Shown here one piece after another: positions 33,880 to 44,948 of a stretch of DNA of 64,000 nucleotides. Both the position numbers and the translations under genes were made by a program. Where the stretch lies: contig JBOZIK010000001.1 in the NCBI GenBank assembly GCA_051453625.1, forward strand, positions 263,342,971 to 263,406,970, in the 5' to 3' direction. This DNA comes from Welwitschia mirabilis. Its lineage: Eukaryota; Gnetophyta; Gnetopsida; Welwitschiales. The first letter of the stretch is position 1. Each line of letters starts with the position of its first letter. The notes under the pieces are model-generated. The model was not told the origin of the DNA. It was given only the letters and a program-made list of their open reading frames with translations, and ran no database searches.

Positions 33880-36600
33880 AGTCTTACTGAGCATCTATTA
33901 TTATGGCATTTTTCTTTTGATACAATTAAGCATATCATCTTTGAAAAATTAGTGTTGCATTACTAATGAATATTTATAGCCCTAATCTAGTTGAACATCT
34001 CATAAATAGATTATTAAAGCTACATTGCTATGAAGAATCCATATACAAAATGTAGTTAACTAAACCTAGTATACTAATCAAAAATAAAATATTCTTTTGA
34101 AGAAGAAATGTTTTTGTTTTTTCTCCTTTTTAATTCTAATTCTCGCATATATATTTTTTATGCACATAGAAGGGTTCATTAGTTTATTAACCTAGTTAAT
34201 AATTAATATTTTCTTCATAAAAACTCTAAAATAAAAGAGTATAAAATAAAAGTAGATTTTACATTTTTCATTCTTTAAATTTTCTAAAATCAAAGATCTC
34301 AAGTAAAGCTAACCTTGACTAAATAACTCAACATAAGCATAACCCTCTTTCAAATGATACAAGAATATTTAACTTCAACTAATACTTGTAAAGATAACAA
34401 GATTGTTTATTATTAATATAATTATTAAAGATCATTATCTATGGTTATTAAGTCTCATAAACGTATAGTAATATGGTTGAGATGGAAGGTTGGCATAATA
34501 AAGTAATACCATAAGAAAAGAAATGAGTAGTAAGATTTAAGGTGTTGATGACCTATTTTATGGTGTGGATGGAATTTTTAATTACCTAAGTGAAATGAAT
34601 TATATTAATGACTATACAAATGGTAGTGCTTGGTTGGTCCCATAAGAGATATGTTGTCAAGATACATTGATTTTATTATGCATAGATCTATCCACCCTAG
34701 ATATATTCTAAAAGAAATATTTAACCTAAAGTTATGAAATGAATCTAAATTTTTTAAAGTAAATGCTTTTTCAAGGTGATGCATAGATGAAGCATTAAAA
34801 TCATATGATAAATTTTGAACTAGAAGAGAATCCTTATAAATTCTGATACAATAGTACATAAAATCTAAGAGAACATTCATGTAAGTTATGAATCTTATGC
34901 ATTTAAGATCTAAAATTATCTATCCTTTAACTTATTTATCCTCTTCAATAACTTTCATGAAATATCATTTTGCTTAGAAGACAAATATGGATATGAATTC
35001 ACTAGTTGTGGCAAATGATCATTAAAAAATTCATTATAAGATAGTTTTAATAAAAAAGAATATTTGTCTTATTAACTAACGCTTGAATCTTACTTAAAAG
35101 ATAATGATGAAGAATTTTACTTATAAGAATGTTGAAAAGAAGGCATGCACTCTTTATAATATGGATCAAGCATGAGTTTAATGTTTCCTTTCTCATAAGA
35201 ATTACTTAATGACTCATGCTCTAGTGTATGTCTCTTCTTAAAGGGTTTACTTTTTTAATTTGATTACTCATATTCTAATAAGTGATCATCTTGTAGGTAC
35301 TCTATACTTTATTTTTCATTCTTAAATAGTATGGTTTGGATTTTAAAATTTAAGTTATTCTTAATCCTTTTAATTAATTTAATACTTTTAGCATTTAGGT
35401 TCATGAAATGTAGAAGGATCTTCCTATTCTTATTGGTTAAGATTATTAATGATTTAAGTAGTAGTCTAGTTTAATTTCTTAATACTTTACTTAAATTTCC
35501 CCTTATATTTCATGAATATTTTAAAGATGTCTTCTAAGAAATTTAAAGATGAGTATTGGATGTTAGATGAGGGATATTAAATATAAATTTATAAAAATCT
35601 CTATAAGGGATCTTCTAAGAAATCCAAAGTAGAATGATAATTATCATAGGAAGAGGAGTATTTGTAAAGTGATGAATGATATAAGGGAAAATATGAATGG
35701 TATTCATGAGAAAATAAAGAATAAGAACTAAAGGCTGAAGGATATTGACATGATTATGAACAATATGGATTATAATAAATGTTTATATAGAATGAAATAT
35801 TTTTCCTAAAAGTAAGGGTTTGCAAACTTAGGATTATAAGGGCATTGATCTACGTAGAAAGAAGAATTCAAATGTTAAGGGTAATCTCTTAAAGTTTTCT
35901 TAGGTTTGAGATAATTACCAATAACTTATTTAGATTAGTTCTAATTAGGAAATCTATAAAAGTTTTACAATTCTAATAAAATAGATGTATCTTCAATATT
36001 ATACTCCATTTAGAGTTCATGAGATGTTTTTATATAATCTATCAAAAGGATCATGTCTTAAACCCATGATCTTGAAAAGTTTTAGAGTGGACCAGATAGC
36101 AAAAATATTTTAAAGGATTTATTAGATGATTTAGATAAAGTTGTAAAGGATGTCTCTAAAAAAACTAGTGTCACCAATGAGACCTTTTGATGATGATGGT
36201 GATTTTCATTAGAAAGATATAGGAAAATAGGTGTAATATGATTAGAGCTATCCAATTCATATCAAGTTATATGTAATAAATGATAAATCAAAGAAGCTAA
36301 AATGATAGAGAAAATATCACCTGTAAAAAACCTACCAAAATAGAAAACTTGGAAAACTAATAGAAACAAAAAAAAATCTAAATCTATTACATAAAACTAA
36401 AATTAAAAGTTACAATAACAAATAAATTGTAGAAAATAAATTAAAAAGATAGAGATATGAAAGTCTTTTTTCTTTAATTTTTATTGTCTCAGTTTCTTCA
36501 TCTTTCTTTGATTTTTATTATGTCATAATTTGTTTTAAGAGAACTTTGGTAGCAAACCTATAAAATTTAGTTAACTCTTCAATCATAAAGACTAATATAA
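33880..36600. repeat. Unclassified dispersed repeat, copy B
   Basis: Collinear with copy A at 5,168-8,003 over at least 2 kb but strongly diverged (many substitutions and indels by eye). The minus-strand open frame at 34,605-34,880 lies in it and shows no recognised domain. Its right part approaches the Gypsy LTR that begins at 36,912. Confidence 0.6.
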
Positions 36601-37311
36601 TATTATATTTCTTATATTATAATTACGAATTTTGATAAAAATTAGAAATATCTATACTAATTTATAATTCACTAGAAATAAACTAAAACCCACCACTAGA
36701 AAATATAAAAATGTAAGAGTAAAGATAACTAGACTAATTTAGGTATAATTGGAAAGAATTAGTAGCACCTAATAGAGATGCAAAAAAAAAAGTGCAAAAA
36801 ATTAAAAATACAAGGGGAAGAGCTATTTGTGTGCTGAAACAATGGAGCTACCATGCCATCATCCTCAGCAATGGTGTTAAAAATCTGCTCCTTTTTAAAC
36901 ATGTAATAAACTGTCATGTCCAAAATTTTAAACAATTAAGACTTAAGTTTAAAATATTTTAAGGCTAATACTTCATACTAAATGGTTTATGTTTTCCTTT
37001 ATATATAATATTTTTATGATTATTATTTTATTCTTTGACCTTATCCACTTCATTGCTTATTTTAGAAAATGTCAATGAGTTGCAAATTTTAAATTGAAAA
37101 TATTTCAAATAGAGATGCTTAATGTATAAAGTTATTATTTTTGAAATTGCTCTCATATTTATGGAATATTTTTATTTGGCAAGCATAATTGTTATTTATT
37201 ATTTTCCTAGTGGCTTGACAAAGTAATGAAATCCCCACTATATAACTACCCCCATTTATGGTGTTTTATCCTTATAAGCCTATGACTCTTCACATTCAAC
37301 CAAACATTAAT

Positions 37312-37320
37312 TATAAATAG
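37312..37320 (+). promoter_or_regulatory. LTR promoter TATA box (tataaatag), 5' LTR
   Basis: tataaataggac is conserved at the same place in the 3' LTR (43,025) and followed by a pyrimidine-rich stretch (tcctcctcc), as at the U3/R border of plant LTRs. Confidence 0.6.
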
Positions 37321-38777
37321 GACTCTCCTCCTCCTTTTCCCTTAATTTTGTTTTTAGAGATTCTTTGCTACTTAGTCTTGGACCCTGGAAAAGCCTTAGA
37401 TACTTGCAATCTTCATGAGATCTTGAGTTCTTCTTAAAATCATTATGGTTTGATGGTTTTTCATTTCTTTTTTTATATGTTTCTATGGTATTTCCTCTAA
37501 TCTATTATATGATTCATCCACTTTATCTATTTATTGTATGTTCTACATGAACCTTTTATCCTTTAACATATCTCAAGTAAATTATTTTCTTATGTATAAA
37601 TATTTTAGCTATGATTTCTTTAGTATGATTAAAACTTTGTTAAGTGACCAAATCATGTAGCTTCAGGGGTTGGGCCACTTGAAGGGCTTCTACTGATTAC
37701 AAGAGTGGCTGTTAGATTGATAAGGGTGATTACCCATCTAGCTATTACATGACAAGATTTCTCTTGTGACTTTAGGGGGTTATCCAACCTAAAGGGTTCC
37801 TATTGGCCAAAAGAATAATCCTCTAGGCAATAGGTATTTAACACTAATCTAACAGGGCATACTATTCATCAAACATTTTGTGTTTACTAAGACTTGGATA
37901 TTTGTATGTCGATTGTTACATCTAATATGAGGTTTTGATCATTTGATATTCTTGAGAATCCCTTTTTGGGCATTGAAAATTTCCTTACCCTAAACCTTAT
38001 CATGGACCATACTGGGAACTATGAAGGTACAATTCTCATGCCACGCTTAATGTACAGGAAATGTTTCAAGGAGTATGGTGGATAAAAATCAATGATATGA
38101 GACTCTTATATGTTTGTTCACATCTAGAGATACTTGTGCATCTTTGAACTTTTGTAGGAGTAAATAAATTGCTATTTTTGTATTTGAAAGAACAATATAA
38201 TTAAGATTTTAAATGATGATGTTATAATTTGAGAAGTAAATATCAATCTTATGTAATAATATTTCTTAAATTGCAAGCTATTTAAGAAAATTATTTGGAG
38301 TAAAATTTGAATGCTTGTTAAGAATTTAAAATTCCCCAGTATTGCATTGCATGTTAAACCATGTATATCTATCCTTAAAGTTTGATTATATGCCTTCCTT
38401 TCATATGTATTTCTTGAAAGTTTTTTTGCAATTTTATTATCAAATATAGTGATGAACATAGAATATATGTATTAATATCTATTTGTTAGATGATTGATTA
38501 TATGCATTCTATTCCACAGTTCTTAATTATTTAAATTCAAAAAACATTAAAGAAATTATTTTAATTAAGAAAAGATGCTATGTTATGTAAGACTTAAGGT
38601 AAAGTTAATATTATATGAGAAGAAAGCCTTAGGAAAATTTATTTTAAGGTAAGAATTATTGAGAGGGTCATTATTGAGAGGGCCCACATGAATGGAGTTA
38701 TAACTAAGCCATAATTATTAAGTATATAGTATTTCACTTTACTCAATGCATTATCATAAAAATATCTACCATGTTTA

Positions 38778-38846
38778 AGTAAGAATATTCGAGTCACTGG
38801 CCTCTTTCTTATCATTACTCAATACTACCACTGCACCACTAATGCA
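38778..38846 (-). repeat. tRNA-like (SINE-type) module in the 5' LTR
   Basis: The minus strand reads attagtggtgcagtggtagt ... ccagtgactcgaatattc. It has an A-box-like tagtggtgcagtgg and, 35-40 bases on, a B-box-like gactcgaat. It is also present in the 3' LTR, so it was part of the LTR before insertion. Confidence 0.45.
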
Positions 38847-41242
38847 CTTTATTAAGAATTATTAGACTATGACTTTCTTGTATCATGCATTACAGAGGCC
38901 ATTGCATATAGCTGCATATCTTCAAGTGTCATCCCTTTCAAAAACCACCACATTTCTATGAAATAAAAGAATAAGGAGTGTTAGTTTGGGGTATGATATT
39001 CCTGGTCCTCAAAACCCAATACTTCACATTCCTCTATTGAAATGTCTTTCTTCCTTAATGACTAAAACCTCCTTCCATTTCACTAGTGACTCACCCCCCA
39101 CTTCTAAACCATACATCTCAAAGTCCTCAGTTCATTATCCTTGGAAATGCCCTATCTTAAGACTAATAATTACCATTTAAACACTTTTCAAATGCTTGTC
39201 ATGTGCTATTAATCACTAAGATATAAGGTGAATTGCACGCAAGTTATGGATCTACAAAATTATGCTAATGAAATCCTATAACCTACTACATATATCTTTC
39301 AAATTAGAATGATCAATGCTGCTTTCACCACAACATTTGACTCTGCCTCAAAGGATTCCATGCTAAAATCACATAATTTAATGTCTTTCTCTGATTATCT
39401 AATAATCCTTGTATCATTCCAAATCAATTAATCATTAAAATTAGTCAATAAAATATCTCATAAGAATTTAGCAATGGCATTTACAAGAACATCAAAGATA
39501 GAAGAAAAGGATCCTATGTTCATATAGAGTTCTTTTCTTAACTGCATCAGAGTCTAAACAGAGCACTCCATTCTTCCTCCATCGTGAGATAGACGACTGA
39601 TACTCTGTTCCCTACAAATAGATGCTTATTCCTTCTTTACACATCCCCTTCCCCCTTAGTCTCCTTCTCTCATCCATATTCATAATAATTGCTTGTCATT
39701 CCTAAGTGTTTCTAAATAGAAAGGATGAATCCTTCATGAAAACACCCTTTTGATATACTTGGCATATCGCTTGGTGTAGCATTTTTATCATGGCATCCTT
39801 AACCTAGCATGGCATTCATTTTTCTCATATAAAAATTAATCATCAACATTATTTTATTTTGTAATTATTGCCTATGTTCCTGCTTTTCATTCTCTTTGGC
39901 CCTCGGAGCCCTAAGTCCTCATTGATGTACCCTCTATGTTGTCCATCTTCACTGCCTTCCTTATTAACTCCTTTTGCTCAGACCTTTGATGTCATTGCTA
40001 AAATGAGGTTATTTCATGAGGATTTTAATGATAAGCACTCATGTAGTGCATCTTCATTATTTTAAGTAAATGTTCTATTCTCTTTGTGGTATATCATCTT
40101 CTTGTTATAGCTTAAGAAGAGTTTTAGATCATAATGTCATCGCAGTTGGTATATGAAAATGATAGAATGTTTGGACTAGGTTTAAGTCCCACCAGAAGCA
40201 TGAGTATTCCTTTTTTGGTCTCAAATGGTAATTGATTACATTGTATTATGATCATTATTTATTAATATATTACACCCTTACAAAAATGCATAGCAATGAT
40301 AGATCTGAAAGAGAGGAATCAAGTTTATTTCATAACGTCTAGGTAAATCACCTTAAATAGTTAATTTCTATACTCTACATATTAATAGTTAGAGAAGCTT
40401 ATCAAAATTATGGCACCATCTTTAGGTGTTCTTAATCCCTGTACATAATTTTAAAAGGGAAAGAAAAAATTTGGAAGGTTTTATGTAATTTTAGATGTTG
40501 GGGCTAGGGCACAAATATAACTATTGAAAAGTTATTCCTTTACATGATTTAGGTGGAATAAATCTCTCTAAGTACCTTTCTATAACTATTGATATTAGTT
40601 CAATAAATGGATCTCTACTCAGTAATGAGTTCTTCATAGGCCTTAGGTAAAACTATTATACAAGCTAGCTATAAAATGAATTTTTTGAGTAGTTAATAAC
40701 TATAACCAAATATTCAAACAAAGAAAAAATTCTAATTCAGTTTCATGATTTTGTAAATCATAATTCTTTCAAATTACATTCCAAGTATAGACCTCTTATA
40801 TTACCTTCAATAGTGATGTATAGTATAGTAGCTATTGCTAAACTAATTATAGTACTAAATTTGATTAGTGAAAATTTTGTTAAATTATTAACCATAAAAT
40901 TCTTCTATAAAATTCTAGAAATTATATGAGTTGTACTCCTAGTTTTATTAAATTTTAACAACTCATTTAAGGAAAAACTTTAATTTACTCTATTGAAATA
41001 TATAAATAAATTAATAGAAAAATATTGCCTTAGTAAATAACCATCAATTACAAATTTCCTTAGCCACACCTTTAAAATGTTTAAATATCTTTGAATTCTA
41101 CACCTATTTAAGACTTTTAATAAGGAAATGATAGCTTTTCTCTATCCTACTGCTAGTTTGTTTTTGGGTCATTGTTTTGGTATTAGAGCGTTAGAGAGGG
41201 TTTTTGAAGATTTTCAACATTAGAATTTTGGGTTATTACATT

Positions 41243-41255
41243 TGGTACCAGAGCC
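41243..41255 (+). other. Primer-binding site (initiator Met tRNA)
   Basis: TGGTACCAGAGCC differs from the classical TGGTATCAGAGCC at one base and lies 2 bases after the 5' LTR. Confidence 0.85.
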
Positions 41256-41406
41256 TATGTTTACAAGATAGCTAGGAACTCTTTTCAATAATTCTATACA
41301 TAAACTTGTCAATTATAAATACTCTTAGTGTAACTCCTTTATAAGCTAATTGATTGCCATGGAACTTGTAAATAATAATATCTATAATTAAATTTTCAGG
41401 ATCAGT

Positions 41407-42278
41407 ATGGCTCCTAGAAGGGTAACAAATCGACCAACTAGAGTTAGCACTATAGTAGATGTAGTTAATGATCTAGTAGGTAAAATTCATGAATAGAACA
41501 ATGGTAGGAAGAATGGCATATCCCTCAGGAAAATGATGATGTAATTTAAAATATTGAATCCTCTAACTTTTAAAGGTATTGATAACATAGTAGATGCATA
41601 AGCATGGTTAGTTTCTATTATAAGAGAATTGGATTTATTCAACTTTACCTCTAGAAAGAATGCATTACTAGTTATCCATTAGCTTGTGAAAGAAACAGCC
41701 TTATGGTGGAACATAAAAAAACTTCGAGTACCTCATCCATTGTATATTTCTTAGGAATAATTTAAAATAAGATTTAAAGGTAGGTACATATTAGAGTTTT
41801 TCTTAAACTCAAAGGCCAACAAATTCTATAGTCTTAAACAAGGCCTTATGATGATAGCTTAATATGAACATAATTTCATGGAGCTCTTATGACATATTCT
41901 TGAGTTAGTAGGAAGAAAAGTAGTAAAGGCTCGTAGATTCATAATTGGATTACACCCTATACTTCAAAGCCAAGTTAAGTTATTCCAGCCTAAAACTATT
42001 GCAAAATCTCTAGACAAGGCCAGAATAAGTGAAGAACCTATGAATAAAGATAAGAAATTTAGGAAGAGGAAAAGAATTTTTAAGAAAGAGGAGAATTTCA
42101 AGAAATAAAGTCATTCTTTAGAAATAATAAGTCAAATGAAATTAATGAAAAAGGTAAAATATATAAGTTTAATGCAGTACAAAATCATAATAAAAACAAG
42201 TCTAAAGATAGGCTAAGAACTTCCTATTGCATAGATAATGAAACTAAATACTCTCAAAGAAAGGGATGTTATAATTGT
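41407..42278 (+). pseudogene. Gypsy gag pseudogene, cut at the zinc knuckle by a gap
   Basis: The ATG at 41,407 begins MAPRRVTNRPTRVSTIVDVV. Retrotransposon-gag landmarks follow in order: LTFKGIDNIVDA then AWLVSIIRELDLF, KETALWWNIKKLRVP, FKIRFKGRYI, SLKQGLMMIA then YEHNFMELL, and ARRFIIGLHPILQSQVKL. These match PxFxGxxDPxxAxxWL, AxxWW, FxxxFxxKY, LxQGxMSVxEYExxF and FxxGLxPxI. The last bases before the gap read QRKGCYNC, the first half of the CCHC knuckle, in a frame shifted from the preceding one. About seven in-frame stops, mostly at Gln or Trp codons. Confidence 0.85.
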
Positions 42279-42442
42279 NNNNNNNNNNNNNNNNNNNNNN
42301 NNNNNNNNNNNNNNNNNNNNNNNNNNNNNNNNNNNNNNNNNNNNNNNNNNNNNNNNNNNNNNNNNNNNNNNNNNNNNNNNNNNNNNNNNNNNNNNNNNNN
42401 NNNNNNNNNNNNNNNNNNNNNNNNNNNNNNNNNNNNNNNNNN
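42279..42442. other. Assembly gap (164 N) in the Gypsy internal region
   Basis: The size is not the default 100, so it was probably estimated. If right, nearly all of pol (about 3 kb) is truly deleted between gag and the chromodomain. Confidence 0.85.
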
Positions 42443-42614
42443 ATTAAATTATTTTATCAACAAAAATAGGTTGGGTAATTATAAGTAATAATTTCTTTTT
42501 TTCAAAGAAACTGATTATGAAATGTAAGATACCATCATGGGAATTAGTACAAGTAGAGTAATTTAAATACATAAAATATTTTGCTAATTTCTAGTTTTTA
42601 GGATGAAATCTCTT
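42443..42614 (+). pseudogene. Remnant of integrase C-terminal chromodomain
   Basis: After the gap, one frame reads SWELVQVE, a stop, then FKYIKYFANF and FLG (about 42,535-42,605). This fits the end of a chromovirus chromodomain (EATWExxxxxxxxYPxF). It lies immediately upstream of the polypurine tract, as in Del/Tekay elements. Too little remains to define a fold. Confidence 0.55.
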
Positions 42615-42628
42615 AAAAGGTGAAGAAA
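42615..42628 (+). other. Polypurine tract before the 3' LTR
   Basis: aaaaggtgaagaaa directly precedes tgtcatgtcc. The context aggatgaaatctcttaaaag resembles the GGACGAAATTTCTTTTAAGG seen before 3' LTRs of Del/Tekay elements. Confidence 0.7.
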
Positions 42629-43024
42629 TGTCATGTCCCAAATTTAAACAGTTAAGACTTAAGTTTAAAATATTTTAAGGCTAATACTTCATGCTAAATC
42701 TTATATATTTTCCTTTATAACTAATAGTTTCATGATTATTATTTTATGCTTTGGCCTTATTAACTTAATTGCTCATTTAGAAAATTCCAATGAATTGTAG
42801 ATTTAAAAAAGAAATTATTTTGAATAGAGATGCTTAATGTCTAAAGTTATTATTTTTGAAATTTCTCTCATGTTTATGAAATATTTTTATTTGGTAAGCA
42901 TAATTTTTATTTATATTTTCCTAGTGGCCTGATAAGGTAATGAAATCCCTGTCACATAACTATTCTCATTTATGATTTTTTTCTTTATATGCTTATGACT
43001 CTTTAAATTCCACCAAATCTTAAT

Positions 43025-43033
43025 TATAAATAG
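43025..43033 (+). promoter_or_regulatory. LTR promoter TATA box (tataaatag), 3' LTR
   Basis: Same sequence and relative position as in the 5' LTR (37,312). This copy could in principle drive readout transcription to the right. Confidence 0.6.
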
Positions 43034-43562
43034 GACCTCCTCCTTCTTTTTCCTTACTTTTGTTTTTGGAGAACCCTTTGTTACCGAGTCTTGGAGCTTA
43101 AAAAATCCTTAGAGCCTTGCAATCTTTATGAGATCTTGAGTTCTTCTTAAAATTAATAAGGTCTTATGATCTTTCATTTCTTTTTTTCTTTATGGTTCCA
43201 TGTTATTTCCTCTAATCTCTTGTAAGATTCATGCACTTTATCTATATATTCTATGTTTTAAATAAATCTTACATCATTTTACATGTCTCAAGTAAATCTT
43301 TTTTTATGCATAAATATCCTAGCTATGATTTCTCTACTATGTTTAAAACCTTATTAAGTGATCGCATCATGTGACTTGAAGGACTAGGCCACCTGAAGGG
43401 ATCCTATTAGTCATAAGAATGGCTATTAAAGTGATCAGGGTGATAACTTGTCTAGTTCTTACATGACATGATGTCTTACGACTTCAGGTGGGTATTCCAC
43501 CTGAAGGATTTATATTGGCCATAGGAATGCTCCTCTAGACAATGAATACTTGACACCCTTCT

Positions 43563-43662
43563 NNNNNNNNNNNNNNNNNNNNNNNNNNNNNNNNNNNNNN
43601 NNNNNNNNNNNNNNNNNNNNNNNNNNNNNNNNNNNNNNNNNNNNNNNNNNNNNNNNNNNNNN
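43563..43662. other. Assembly gap (100 N) with duplicated ~107-bp flanks
   Basis: 43,456-43,562 recurs almost exactly at 43,663-43,770 (starting agttcttacatgacatgatg). The 5' LTR has a single copy of this segment. Confidence 0.9.
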
Positions 43663-43890
43663 AGTTCTTACATGACATGATGTCTTACGACTTCAGGTGG
43701 GTATTCCACCTGATGGATTTATATTGGCCATATGAATGCTCCTCTAGACAATGAATACTTGACACCCTTCTGACAAGGCATACTACTCATTAAACATTTT
43801 GTGTTTACTAAGACATAAATATTTGTACCTTGATTGTTATATTGGATATGAGGTTTTGATCCTTTGTTATTCTTAAGAATCCCTTTTTGT

Positions 43891-43990
43891 NNNNNNNNNN
43901 NNNNNNNNNNNNNNNNNNNNNNNNNNNNNNNNNNNNNNNNNNNNNNNNNNNNNNNNNNNNNNNNNNNNNNNNNNNNNNNNNNNNNNNNNN
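43891..43990. other. Assembly gap (100 N) with duplicated ~84-bp flanks
   Basis: 43,807-43,890 recurs at 43,991-44,075 (starting tactaagacataaatatttg) with a few differences. The 5' LTR has one copy. The minus open frame at 43,808-44,116 spans this gap and is an artefact. Confidence 0.9.
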
Positions 43991-44880
43991 TACTAAGACA
44001 TAAATATTTGGACCTGGATTGTTATATTTGATATGAGGTTTTGATCCTTTGTTATTCTTAAGAATCCCTTTTTGTGCCTTGGAAAATCCCTTACCATAAA
44101 CCTTGCTAGGGACCATACTAAGAACTGCACCATAGTTTTCACACCATGTTTAATGTGTAGGAAATATTTTAAGAAGTATGATGGAGAAAAATCAATGTTG
44201 AGATACTTTTATATGTTTATTTACATCTAGAGATACTTGTGCATTTTTGAACTTTTGTAGGACTAAATAAATTGCTATTTTTGTATTTGAAAGACCTATG
44301 TAATTAAGATTTTAAATGATTATGCTATGATTTGGTAAGTGAATATCGATCTTGTGTAATAATAGTTCTTAAATTGTAAGCTATTTAAAAAAATTATTTG
44401 GAGTAAAATTTGAATGCTTGTTGAGAATTTGAAATTCTCTAATATTGTTTTGGATGTTAAATCATGTATATCTTTCCTTGAATTTGGTTATTTACCTTAC
44501 TTTCATACACATTCCTTAAATGTTTTTTTGAAATTTCATTATAAAATATAGTGATAAACATAGAATTTATGTGTTAAAATATATCCATTAGATGATTGAT
44601 TATATGGACTTTATTCCATAGTTCTTAATTATTTAAATTAAAAAAATCTTAAAAATATTATTTTAATTAAGAAAAGCTGCTATGTTATGTAAGACTAGAG
44701 GTAAATTTAATATTATATGAGAAAAAGCCTTTGTAAAATTTATTTTGAGGTAAGAATTATTGAGAAGGGTGTTATTAAAAGGTCTCACATGACATGAGTT
44801 ATAACATAAGTCATAATTACTAAGTATATAGTATTCCACTTTACTTTATAAATTATCATAAAAATATCTGCCATGTGTAA

Positions 44881-44948
44881 GTAAGAAGATTCGAATCACT
44901 GACCTCTCTCTTATTGTTACTCATACTATCACTACACCACCAATGCAC
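44881..44948 (-). repeat. tRNA-like (SINE-type) module in the 3' LTR
   Basis: The minus strand reads gcattggtggtgtagtgata ... aggtcagtgattcgaatctt. The B-box-like gattcgaatc and A-box-like ggtggtgtagtg are better kept than in the 5' LTR copy. Confidence 0.5.

Larger units (their letters stand above)
36912..41240 (+). repeat. 5' LTR of the Del/Tekay-type element (about 4.33 kb)
   Basis: It starts tgtcatgtcc and ends ggttattaca three bases before the primer-binding site. It is collinear with 42,629-46,926. It contains a TATA box at 37,312 and a tRNA-like module at 38,778-38,846. The plus open frames at 38,986-39,180 and 39,868-40,065 lie inside this LTR and are not genes. Confidence 0.85.

Noticed and set aside
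42238-42469. Open frames across the 164-N gap
   Set aside because: They consist mostly of N. Only the gag end before the gap is real.
43808-44116. A 102-codon minus-strand open frame in the 3' LTR
   Set aside because: It spans a gap and reads the same duplicated segment twice; it is antisense to LTR sequence.
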